Shown here: one piece after another, positions 45,716 to 53,255 of the stretch
Position numbering within the stretch: the first letter of the stretch is position 1
How the letters are laid out: each line of letters opens with the position of its first letter
Origin: Acrocarpospora phusangensis
Lineage (GTDB): Bacteria; Actinomycetota; Actinomycetes; Streptosporangiales; Streptosporangiaceae
Direction: 5' to 3'
DNA length: 64,000 bases
NCBI RefSeq assembly: GCF_016862995.1
Contig: NZ_BOOA01000002.1
Location: 62,001-126,000 of the forward strand
Notes under the pieces: generated by a model
What the model was told of the DNA's origin: nothing
Seen by the model: only the letters and a program-made list of their open reading frames with translations
Databases searched by the model: none
Translations under genes and position numbers: made by a program

Positions 45716-45806
45716 GCGCAACCCGCAGGCGAACTGGTCACGGCTGGCTGCGGGAATGCGAACACCCCCAGGCCAAACAAGAAGCTCCGGTTCGACCTGC
45801 AGGGGA

Positions 45807-46484
45807 TTATCGGGTGCTGGCGTGGTGTGTGTAGTGCACAGCGAGCTCGCCGAAGGAAGGTGCGATGCGCGGTGCCTCGCTGTCGTAGCCCTGTGGAACA
45901 ACGGCGGTCCGTGACCGCCGGATCTTGTCGATCCCAATCAGGAAGGGGATCGGCAAAGTCCGGGAGGCGAGTTCAATGAGGACGTCTGCCAACCACCGGG
46001 GCAGCTTCCGCCGTCCGCGTCCTCCGGACTTGTCTGAACTCGCTGCTGCGCGGCAGACGTTGAGGGCCTTGCGCCACGCATCGCGGTCAGAGCGCCTGGC
46101 GCCGTCCGCGGTCAGGAACCCCTTCGCCTGTATAAAAGCCTTACGTCCGTCACCAAAGGTGACGACGAGGTCGAAGCCGGAGTCGCCATGGCAGGCCAGA
46201 TCGACGAGGGGAGTCCTCTTGCTCCACGATCCGCGTAGGGCCTCGCGGAATGCCTCGAACTGCGGATCAAGGGGCCTAAGGCGAAGTTCCAGCATGGACC
46301 GCTGGAGCTCCACATAGCGGAGCATAACGGTCTGCGCCATCTCGTCCGCGGCGTCGGCTGTCGAGTACACGATAGGGAGGTCTGGCTCGCCGTCTTGCTT
46401 CTCACCCCAGCCCGGGGGAGGGTGGCCCTCACCTCCGGTGGCCCAATCCTCCCAATCGCGCGATGTCGGAGTCAGCATGTTCAC
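45807..46484 (-). CDS. Hypothetical protein with a PD-(D/E)xK-like motif
   Basis: A 225-residue protein. In the middle, GDSGFDLVVTFGDGRKAFIQAKG reads as an acidic residue (FDLVV), a beta hairpin and QxK, the spacing of restriction-endonuclease-fold nucleases (shown here in pieces: SGFDLVV and FIQAKG). The remaining sequence is helical, with a basic stretch RRSDRDAWRKAL and KSGGRGRRKLPRWL. The C-terminus may be incomplete as a nuclease; no named family is recognised. It is first in a three-gene minus-strand set with a membrane protein and a helix-turn-helix protein. Confidence 0.6.
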   Translation of the reverse strand: MNMLTPTSRDWEDWATGGEGHPPPGWGEKQDGEPDLPIVYSTADAADEMAQTVMLRYVELQRSMLELRLRPLDPQFEAFREALRGSWSKRTPLVDLACHGDSGFDLVVTFGDGRKAFIQAKGFLTADGARRSDRDAWRKALNVCRAAASSDKSGGRGRRKLPRWLADVLIELASRTLPIPFLIGIDKIRRSRTAVVPQGYDSEAPRIAPSFGELAVHYTHHASTR

Positions 46485-46879
46485 CTCCTAGGTGCTGACG
46501 TTGAGGGAACGGTACACCTCGGTTCATGGGCGTACGGTTATTCTCAGACCGTCCGACCTCGGCCGCCGCGAAGGGCATCACGGACGGTATCGTCCCCGGC
46601 GAACGTGGGGCATCTGCGGGGTGATCATCCTTCTCCCTCCGCCATCATGGTGAATTTGAGCAGCTCAGAGGAACAGGGCGTAGCTCACGCTCTCCTAAGC
46701 GCGGGTGTTGGTTGGCCAGGGCCGTGACGATCGCGCACTTCGGTACCCGCCGTTCGGGGTTGGGGCGATCGAGGCCAAGCCCTTCCTTCGTCAGGACTTG
46801 GCACCGGTGATCATGGCTGAGGTGGCAGCCTCCAACGGGGCAAACACCATGCGGTCGATCTTGCCAACGCCGTTGCTAA
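46485..46879. other. About 400 bases with no supported gene
   Basis: Only shadow-like frames are seen between the start of the minus-strand operon and the inverted repeat at 46880. The part next to 46484 should hold the promoter of that operon, with GGAGGT as ribosome site directly upstream of the ATG; no clear -10 box was picked out. Confidence 0.5.
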
Positions 46880-46917
46880 CAACGTTCGTGGACGCTGGTG
46901 TACGTTCACGAACGTTG
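46880..46917. promoter_or_regulatory. 11-bp inverted repeat with 16-base spacer
   Basis: CAACGTTCGTG (46880-46890) and CACGAACGTTG (46907-46917) are exact reverse complements. No gene start is near on either strand, and the tRNA relic and integrase relic follow within 100-200 bases. It could be an operator left from a lost gene or a recombinase arm site. Confidence 0.45.
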
Positions 46918-46982
46918 ATCAGGCCGGAGGGCCCACTGAACAGGCACGTCTGACGGCGGTAGACACCGGTGGATGCTGTCGA

Positions 46983-47030
46983 GTTGGCTTGTAAACAGAA
47001 GGTCTGGGGTTCGATTCCCCAAGGCGGCTC
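46983..47030 (+). pseudogene. 3' half of a tRNA gene (Thr, UGU anticodon by its loop), relic
   Basis: The sequence contains an anticodon-loop-like CTTGTAA, a variable loop AGGTC, a perfect T-arm TGGGG-TTCGATT-CCCCA (47005-47021) and a 3' acceptor strand AGGCGGC. The matching 5' half (GCCGCCT acceptor strand, D-arm) is absent upstream, and the anticodon stem pairs poorly. Integrase attachment sites commonly carry just such tRNA 3' halves, and an integrase relic lies 85 bases downstream. Confidence 0.6.
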
Positions 47031-47115
47031 ACATGCGAAATCCTCAGACCAGGTCAGATATGGCCAGGGACTCTAGATTTGTCCGGGCAATGTTCCCGAT
47101 CTTGCTAACAGGCCC

Positions 47116-47320
47116 TCACGCCACCTTGATCGCGTTGGCGAAGATGTCGGCCCCGTCTGTTCGCTGATCAGGTGAGGCGTACACCCGGAGCGTGATAGCG
47201 GGATCGGAGTGGCCGAGGCGGGCCGTGACGAGGTAGACAGGGACACATCCTTGCCTCTTGATTGCATTAGCGCGGACAATGCCATCTAGGCCCGTCTTGC
47301 GCCCATAGGCTGCTCGGGCG
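47116..47320 (-). pseudogene. Second tyrosine recombinase C-terminal remnant
   Basis: The frame reads VPVYLVTARLGHSDPAITLRVYA, given here as VTARLGHSDP and ITLRVYA, then ADIFANAIK, the tail of an actinobacterial integrase with the second active-site His and the nucleophile Tyr. The HxxR box and everything before it is lost. It differs from the remnant at 38925, so two separate elements have left traces. Confidence 0.7.
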
Positions 47321-47363
47321 CTGATCAAGGCTTGGCTGGTATGGACTGTTTTGGGAGTCAAAT

Positions 47364-47684
47364 ATGGATCGACTGTTGGCCGTGCCTGTTGAGGTCTGCA
47401 GCGAAGACGTTATCGTTTTCGAGGTCGATCGCGATTTGATGGGCCAGGATCTCGACCTCGCCGCTGGGGATGGAACTATTGCACGAGCTCGCAATTCTCT
47501 CGATAAAGCACTTCACAGCATCAAGCCCGCTCTCGCCCAAATCATCGACACTCTCCGTGAAGCGGCGCCCAATGAAATCGAAATAGAATTCGGTTTAAAG
47601 GTTAGTGGCGAGTCGACAATCGTGATTGCCAAGGGGACCACGGAAGTAAATTTTGCGATCCGGGTACTGTGGAAGCGTTCTTAG
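47364..47684 (+). CDS. Trypco1 (CU044_2847-type) small protein, partner of the trypsin-NTPase protein
   Basis: A 106-residue protein with the beta-rich start VPVEVCSEDVIVFEVDRD, a helix (RARNSLDKALHSIKPALAQI) and a C-terminal EIEFGLKVSGES..IVIAKG hairpin. This is the pattern of the trypsin-co-occurring domain found beside trypsin-like/NTPase conflict proteins in actinomycetes. The protease-NTPase gene starts directly after its stop, which supports the assignment. Its biochemical role is unknown; a substrate or partner of the protease is one guess. Confidence 0.75.
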   Translation: MDRLLAVPVEVCSEDVIVFEVDRDLMGQDLDLAAGDGTIARARNSLDKALHSIKPALAQIIDTLREAAPNEIEIEFGLKVSGESTIVIAKGTTEVNFAIRVLWKRS

Positions 47685-47688
47685 GGTG

Positions 47689-50600
47689 ATGGCGACTATA
47701 TCGCGGCACGGATTTTTGGTCCGCATCCGACGCTCTGGAAGTGAAGACACCGTGGGTGTCGGTCTCGTGGTGGGCGATCGCGAAATTCTGACGTGTGCAC
47801 ATGTTATCAATGCGGCGATGGGGCGAGACAAGATCACCAGCGATCGCCCGGCACAGAGCGTGCGGATCCAGATTGATTTCCCGCTTCTAGGTGATGTCGA
47901 TGGTGCGCCTCTAAGGAACTGCAAGGTTGTTGCATGGAGCCCGCCGGCGGCGACTGATTGCGCTGGCCGCGATATCGCCGGACTCGTTCTCGTGGGAGGA
48001 GACACCTTGCCTTACGGTGCCGGCCCGGCCCGGCTGGTAAACCGCAAAGAGCCGCCCAAAGGCGAGATAAGCATGTTCGGGTATCCAAGCTCCCCTTCCC
48101 GGGCCAACGGAGCATGGACCACGTGCAGAATTCGTGGTGCGGTCACCGGGGGGCTGCTTCAACTCGATGCGGCCAGCGAGTCCGCCCTGAGGGCTCAACC
48201 AGGATACAGCGGTAGCCCCGTGATCACGGAGGACGAATGGGGGGACGTGGTCGTCGGCATGTTGGTCATCGCATCTCGCGATGGTTTGGTGGGCGATGCC
48301 TATGCGATCCCTATGGCACATATTGCAGAATCATGGCCAGAGGTTCTCGCTGGTAGTTCCATTCCACCTTGCCCGTATCGCGGACTACGTACATTCACGG
48401 CCGCTGACGCTCGAGCCGGGCTTTTCGTTGGGCGGGAAGACGAAATAACCAGGCTCAGGTCCATGGTCAAAATCAATCCACTGATCCTTGTGGTCGGGCC
48501 TTCCGGTGTCGGCAAATCATCCCTGGTAGCTGCCGGTCTAGAGCCTGCTCTCCGCGCCGAGGGTTGGCGGGTGACCTCGTTCCGGCCCGGTCGATCGCCA
48601 TTCGATGCCGCTGCGTATGCACTGCTGAGTCTAGCGCAACCAGAAAAGACGCCTTCTCTGGAGGACCTTAATGCCTGCGCTACCCAAGTACGCCAGTACG
48701 GTCTAACGCATGTCACCGAGAAAATGACCCTTCTGGTAGGCGGACCGGTCGCGATCATCTGCGATCAGATGGAAGAGCTTTTTACTTCCGAGCAAAGCAA
48801 TAGTGAAGGTCTAGAATTCCTGCAGAAATTACTTCCTCCTGTCGGGAGTGAATCAGTCTCGCGTGCCGTCCGACTCGTTTGTACGCTCAGGGCCGACTTC
48901 CTTCCAATGATTCTCGAACTACCTGGAATGGGATTGCGGCTGCAGGATCGGCAGCTGAACATCTCTCCATTGGATGAACGGGCTCTGACCCGGGTAATTG
49001 TCGAGCCTTCCACTACCGAAGGCGTGATGTACTCACCGCAACTCGTGGAGCTTATCGCTGCAGAAGCCAGCCGGAGTAGAGGCGGACTACCACTCCTTGA
49101 ATTCACTCTGACCCAGCTGTGGCCGATGCAGATCAAGCGCAGGTTGACATTTGATCACTACTATGCTCTCGGTGGTGTCGCCGGTGCTCTGAATCGACAT
49201 GCGGAAAATGTCTACCATGAACTGTGCGCAGAATTCGATGAAGGGAGCATCCGGAGGGTCCTGCTGGCAATGGTGCGCGCCAGAGGCGGGGCAGCGAGTG
49301 CGGTCCGAGTGGTCGCGCAGCGTGAGCATTTAGGCGATGGCTGGAAGATAGCCGAAGCGCTTGCCAGTTCAACTAACCGTTTAGTGGTGCTCGCACCCGA
49401 AGGGCCGGACACAGCAGAAATTGCTCACGAAGCATTGATCCGCGAATGGAAGCGCCTGCGGGACTGGGCCGATACGGATGCGGAGTTCCAGCGCTGGCTG
49501 ACGGTAATGGATGAGCGTTCTGCGGAGAGTGATTTACTCTCGGACGTCAGGGTCGCCGAAGCGCAACGTTGGCTGGTCGAGCGGTCGGACGATATTCCGT
49601 CCGGAATCGTATCCTTCGTCGAACTCAGCCAAAAAGATATCAAGCTCAAGATCGAAGCCTTGAAGGCTCAAGATGAGCTGCGCAGATCCAACGCCGAGCT
49701 CGAGGAGAAGGCGGCGCTGCTGGCCAGGCAGAACCGTGCGATTGAGATCCAGAACTTCCAGATCGAACAGGCCAGAAAGACCCTGGAGGAGCGGGCCGAG
49801 CAGTTGGCCGTCTCCTCCCGCTACAAGTCCGAGTTCCTTGCCAACACATCTCACGAGCTGCGTACACCCCTCAGTAGCATGCTCGTGCTGGCCAAGCTCC
49901 TCACCGAGAATGCCGAGGGCAACCTCACCTCCCAGCAGGTGGAGTTCGCGCGCACGATCCACGGCGCGGGCTCGGCGTTGCTCCAGCTGATCAACAACAT
50001 CCTGGATGTATCCAAGGTCGAGGCGGGCCGTATGGACATCCATCCGAGCCAACTCTCGGTGCCCAAGCTCGTCAGCTACGTCGAGTCCGCTTTTGCCCCG
50101 CTGGCCCAGGACAAAGGGCTGGCCTTCATCGTTGAGCTCGACCCAGGCGTCCCGCAGAACCTACGCACCGATGAGCAGCGCCTGCAGCAGGTGCTGGGCA
50201 ACCTGCTCTCCAACGCGGTCAAGTTCACCCCCAAGGGCGAGGTACGGCTGCGCGTCGCGCCCGCGCCGATGAGCATCGAGTACAGCGACGCGGCGTTGCG
50301 CGAGGCAGGCGATCTGATCGCCTTCCAGATCACTGACAGTGGCATCGGCATCCCGCCAGACAAGCTCGAGGTCATATTCGAGGCATTCAGGCAGGTGGAC
50401 GGCACCACCAGCCGCAAGCACGGCGGCACCGGTCTCGGCCTCTCGATCTGCCGCGACATCGCCCGGTTGCTCGGCGGCGAGATCCACGTCGATAGCGAGC
50501 TCGGCAAGGGGAGCACGTTCACCCTCTACCTACCGCCCGTCTATTCAGGCCCGCTGGCCGCGAGCGACGGTGGTGTGGTTCGCCGTCCGGTCACAACGAA

Positions 50601-51078
50601 CCCAGTCAAGGCGCCGGTCGCCGACCTGCCCGTCTGGGGCCAGAAGTGGCAGGGCGAGGACCCGCTGGTTGGCGTCAAGATTCTGATCATCGACGACGAC
50701 ATTCGGAATGTGTTCGCGCTGACCAGCGTGCTGGAGCGGTACGGCTCGACGATCGTCTACGCCGAGAACGGCAGTGAGGGTATCGAGCAGCTCGAACGCA
50801 ACGAGGACGTCGCCCTGGTCCTGATGGACATCATGATGCCCGAGATGGATGGCTGGGCGACGACCTCGACCATCCGCCGGATGCCGCAGTTCGCGGATCT
50901 GCCGATCGTCGCGTTGACCGCTAAGGTCATGCGAGGCGATCGCGAGAAGAGCATCGCCTCCGGCGCCTCCGACTATGTGGCCAAGCCATTCGATGTAGAC
51001 CGGCTGCTGGAGCGACTGCGCGGCTGGCTCAGCCGTGGCCGGGGAACCGCAGCCGACTCATCAGCTGAAGGGGCGTAG
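47689..51078 (+). CDS. Trypsin-like protease / nSTAND NTPase / histidine kinase / receiver fusion protein
   Basis: A single uninterrupted 1129-residue frame. Residues ~1-215: trypsin-like protease with a full triad, His38 (LTCAHVI), Asp95 (GRDIAGLVL) and Ser174 (GYSGSP). Residues ~230-600: STAND-type NTPase, P-loop GPSGVGKSS at 270-278, Walker-B-like IICDQMEELF, ending in IAHEALIREWKRLRDW. Residues ~640-705: coiled coil. HisKA follows with His722 (NTSHELRTPLSS), then HATPase (LLSNAVKFT, DSGIGIPPDK, GGTGLGLSI). Residues ~995-1115: receiver with Asp1047 (LVLMDIMMPEMDG) and the Lys in VAKPF. Usual relatives carry WD40 repeats where the kinase sits here. The kinase half resembles multi-HAMP hybrid kinases of streptomycetes but has no HAMP or membrane helix. 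Starts possible at GTG 47686 or ATG 47689. G+C rises near 49660, at the domain junction. Confidence 0.88.
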   Translation: MATISRHGFLVRIRRSGSEDTVGVGLVVGDREILTCAHVINAAMGRDKITSDRPAQSVRIQIDFPLLGDVDGAPLRNCKVVAWSPPAATDCAGRDIAGLVLVGGDTLPYGAGPARLVNRKEPPKGEISMFGYPSSPSRANGAWTTCRIRGAVTGGLLQLDAASESALRAQPGYSGSPVITEDEWGDVVVGMLVIASRDGLVGDAYAIPMAHIAESWPEVLAGSSIPPCPYRGLRTFTAADARAGLFVGREDEITRLRSMVKINPLILVVGPSGVGKSSLVAAGLEPALRAEGWRVTSFRPGRSPFDAAAYALLSLAQPEKTPSLEDLNACATQVRQYGLTHVTEKMTLLVGGPVAIICDQMEELFTSEQSNSEGLEFLQKLLPPVGSESVSRAVRLVCTLRADFLPMILELPGMGLRLQDRQLNISPLDERALTRVIVEPSTTEGVMYSPQLVELIAAEASRSRGGLPLLEFTLTQLWPMQIKRRLTFDHYYALGGVAGALNRHAENVYHELCAEFDEGSIRRVLLAMVRARGGAASAVRVVAQREHLGDGWKIAEALASSTNRLVVLAPEGPDTAEIAHEALIREWKRLRDWADTDAEFQRWLTVMDERSAESDLLSDVRVAEAQRWLVERSDDIPSGIVSFVELSQKDIKLKIEALKAQDELRRSNAELEEKAALLARQNRAIEIQNFQIEQARKTLEERAEQLAVSSRYKSEFLANTSHELRTPLSSMLVLAKLLTENAEGNLTSQQVEFARTIHGAGSALLQLINNILDVSKVEAGRMDIHPSQLSVPKLVSYVESAFAPLAQDKGLAFIVELDPGVPQNLRTDEQRLQQVLGNLLSNAVKFTPKGEVRLRVAPAPMSIEYSDAALREAGDLIAFQITDSGIGIPPDKLEVIFEAFRQVDGTTSRKHGGTGLGLSICRDIARLLGGEIHVDSELGKGSTFTLYLPPVYSGPLAASDGGVVRRPVTTNPVKAPVADLPVWGQKWQGEDPLVGVKILIIDDDIRNVFALTSVLERYGSTIVYAENGSEGIEQLERNEDVALVLMDIMMPEMDGWATTSTIRRMPQFADLPIVALTAKVMRGDREKSIASGASDYVAKPFDVDRLLERLRGWLSRGRGTAADSSAEGA

Positions 51079-51369
51079 TCGATGCCTGGCTAAGCGAAGA
51101 TACCTCGGTCGGTGACTACGGGGACATCAGGCTGCCGCGCCGCTTCCGGTGCTCGGACCTGGCGGCCTTGTGCTCCGTCAGCTTGCTACCAGATGGCTCG
51201 TGGCTGCGGTGGATCCTTCTCCAGGCTGAGTGTCTGGCCAGAGCACCGCGCGTCCTGGCCAAGCGGTACGCGGCCGGTGGGCCGCGCTTGACCCTCGCCC
51301 ATCCGGGGCTGGGTCGGCAGCTACGAGGAGGACGAAGACGATTGGGAGCGCGTGGAATATCCGCGAAAT
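51079..51369. other. Gap of about 290 bases with decayed sequence
   Basis: No credible gene. Around 51145-51170 the sequence resembles a segment at about 44600-44650, also gene-free. Confidence 0.4.
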
Positions 51370-51598
51370 GATCAGCTCTAAGAGTGTCGAAAGCCCCTCG
51401 CGTTCACCGCTGGTCAGGCCGTCACGCTTGCCGGCGTCGCCCTCGGCCTGGCGGACCCATTCCCGCACAGCGGGTCTCGGTCAGATCGAAGCCCTTGGCC
51501 ACCTGCCCGGCCGAGCGGTCACCCCGCCTGCACAGCTCGACGATCTCGTATTTGAATTCCGCGGTGAACGAGCGGCGTGGACGTCTCTTCTTGCCCAT
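51370..51598 (-). pseudogene. IS3-family transposase orfA remnant with frameshift
   Basis: From an ATG at 51598 the frame reads KKRRPRRSFTAEFK, then EIVELCRRGDRSAGQVAKGF, the start of an IS3-type OrfA. After about 51470 the homology continues in another frame (REWVRQAEGDAGKRDGL) and then stops. No orfB or inverted repeats are seen. A dead insertion-sequence fragment. Confidence 0.75.
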
Positions 51599-51997
51599 GC
51601 TGTCCAACATGGACACCTTTCCGGGGGCGAACCCCTGATCTCAGGTGTCCGTCAAACCGGATCAAGCCCACCGGAACAAGTGGAAATCATCAGTATCGAC
51701 AAGCTCAAGATCCGGGATATTGCTCCAGTCAGGTCATAGGAGTCGAGCCGTTTCTTGGCGTAGGCGGGCGGGCTTGTGGCGGACGCGCCAGTGGTAAGCC
51801 ATATCGCTCGCGGTGACGCTGTGAGAGCCCTTCTTAGGAAGTGCCACCGAGCACCTCCTGATCATGGTCTGTTCCGTGACTGTTCCGTGGGAGCGCCGAA
51901 ACCGACGGCAACCGATGGAAGGTCCTGAAAAGCCTATGCCCTGGTCAACGGCTAGCTTCGTGGGCTATTGCAGGTAGCCCATGAGCGCATCGAAGAA
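51599..51997. other. About 400 bases at the right end of the island, no gene
   Basis: No frame is convincing. A motif GTTCCGTGACTGTTCCGTG at about 51873-51891 resembles the GTTCCGTCCCTGTTCCGTG at the end of the left flanking repeat (about 38930-38948), so element-end sequence may be present here. Confidence 0.45.
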
Positions 51998-52156
51998 CAC
52001 CCAAATCTACGAGGGAACCAACCAGATCCAGCGCATGGTGATGGCCCGCCAGCTCCTCAAGTAGCCCTGGCATGCCGAAACCCCGCCAACCGAGGTTCGA
52101 TGGCGGGGTTTCTTCTGTCCGGTTCGGCATTTTAAACGATCACTGTTCGGTCCCTG
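51998..52156 (+). repeat. Right copy of the island-flanking repeat (att-like, probable original gene end)
   Basis: It carries the last ~22 codons of an acyl-CoA dehydrogenase with the same amino acids as the left copy but different third positions, then a hairpin and the 3' end of the convergent hxlR-type gene. Because it runs smoothly into host DNA, this copy is likely the original chromosomal end of the dehydrogenase gene, displaced 13 kb by the insertion. Confidence 0.85.
52078..52114 (+). terminator. Terminator in the right repeat copy
   Basis: A perfect 10-bp stem AAACCCCGCC / GGCGGGGTTT with a 14-base loop, followed by CTTCT. It can serve both the displaced dehydrogenase end and the convergent HxlR gene. 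Confidence 0.75.
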
Positions 52157-52530
52157 TCGTGTTGGGTGACGTTGTCGTACGACTCGCGGGCGTCGAGTAG
52201 TTCGTCCCAGTGTTCCTCCGCCCAGGCGCAGGCGACCGCCATCGGTTTGAGCATGCTGCGGCCGAGCGGGGTCAGTTCGTACTCGACATGCGGGGTGGTC
52301 CCGGCGTAGACGGTGCGTTTGACCAGACCGTCCCGCTCGAGGGATCGCAGCGACTGGGTGAGGACCTTGGGAGTGACGCGTTTCAGGGGTACGCGTAGCT
52401 CGGTGAACCGGCGTGGCCCGTGTTCGAGGCAGCGGATGATGAGCGCCGCCCACTTGTCGCCGAATCGGATCGGATTGAGCGAGGACGGACACAGCTCGTC
52501 GAACATGTCGTCGGGCAGGGGTTCCCTCAT
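52132..52530 (-). CDS. HxlR-family transcriptional regulator
   Basis: A 132-residue winged-helix protein: IRFGDKWAALIIRCLEHG, then RFTELRVPLKRVTPKVL (recognition helix), then EYELTPLGRSML. HxlR proteins often sense electrophiles or redox stress and control a divergent oxidoreductase gene. Here the divergent gene, 104 bases away, encodes an NAD(P)-binding reductase. Its 3' end lies inside the right flanking repeat of the island. Confidence 0.9.
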   Translation of the reverse strand: MREPLPDDMFDELCPSSLNPIRFGDKWAALIIRCLEHGPRRFTELRVPLKRVTPKVLTQSLRSLERDGLVKRTVYAGTTPHVEYELTPLGRSMLKPMAVACAWAEEHWDELLDARESYDNVTQHDRDRTVIV

Positions 52531-52634
52531 GGCCTCACGGTAGCCGGTATCCCGGTGGTAACCGTGGCCCCGGATAGCGTCCTGGAATCGGCCGGGCGTT
52601 TGGGCTCCGGCGCTGGTGGAGGGGCGGTTTCGTC

Positions 52635-53255
52635 ATGAACATCGTGGTGTTCGGCGCGGGCGGCCGGGCGGGGCGGCAGGCGGTCGCGGAGGCGCGTCGG
52701 CGCGGTCACGCGGTCACCGCCGTGGTGCGTGACCCCGCAGGCCACAGTGACTTGAGCGACGTGCGGGTGGCGGGCGATGTCACGGACCCGGTGAGCATCG
52801 AGCACGCGGCTGCCGGGCATGACGCCGCCATCAGTGCTGCCGTGGACCTGTCCAGGCCACCGCACGACTTCTTCACCTCGTCGGCCCGCGCCCTGGCCAC
52901 CGGTCTGGCGAAGGCGGGCGTGCCCCGCCTGGTGGTGGTCGGGCTCGCGTCGATCATGCCGGGGGCATCCGGTGCTCCTCTGATGGACGAGCCCGGCTAC
53001 CCCAACGAGTACCGCGCCTTCTATCTGGGCCATGCGGCGGGGCTCGACGTGCTTCGGGACTGCGACCTCGACTGGGCCTATGTCGCGCCGGCGGGCGACT
53101 TCAGCCGAGACGGCACGCGCACCGGCCGGTATCAGATCGCCGAGCATGGCGACCCGGCCAGCCGGATCACCTATGCGGACTTCGCGGTCGCGCTGGTCGA
53201 CGAAATCGAGGCTCCCCGCCACCGCCGCACCGCCGCCAGCGTCCGGGAGGCGTGA
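52635..53255 (+). CDS. NAD(P)H-binding protein (NmrA/SDR-like)
   Basis: A 206-residue Rossmann-fold protein beginning MNIVVFGAGGRAGRQAV (dinucleotide loop), with VAGDVTDP and PRLVVVGLAS typical of atypical short-chain dehydrogenases (NAD(P)H-quinone-reductase/NmrA-like). Substrate unknown. It is divergent from the HxlR regulator, which probably controls it, and its stop overlaps the next start. Confidence 0.88.
   Translation: MNIVVFGAGGRAGRQAVAEARRRGHAVTAVVRDPAGHSDLSDVRVAGDVTDPVSIEHAAAGHDAAISAAVDLSRPPHDFFTSSARALATGLAKAGVPRLVVVGLASIMPGASGAPLMDEPGYPNEYRAFYLGHAAGLDVLRDCDLDWAYVAPAGDFSRDGTRTGRYQIAEHGDPASRITYADFAVALVDEIEAPRHRRTAASVREA

Larger units (their letters stand above)
38782..52156. mobile_element. 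Degenerate genomic island integrated at the 3' end of the acyl-CoA dehydrogenase gene
   Basis: The segment is bounded by an imperfect direct repeat of about 160 bp (38782-38942 and 51998-52156). Directly inside the left copy lies the C-terminal remnant of a tyrosine recombinase; elsewhere inside are a second integrase remnant next to a tRNA 3'-half relic and an IS3-type orfA remnant. The cargo (40207-43635 and 45195-51078) is of lower or mixed G+C and of defence type. The layout fits an old integrative element with a protein-gene attachment site, now immobile because no intact integrase is seen. Confidence 0.8.

Noticed and set aside
46395-46953. Two short plus-strand frames (110 and 82 residues)
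   Set aside because: No ribosome sites, no recognisable segments, and the first overlaps the start of the minus-strand operon.
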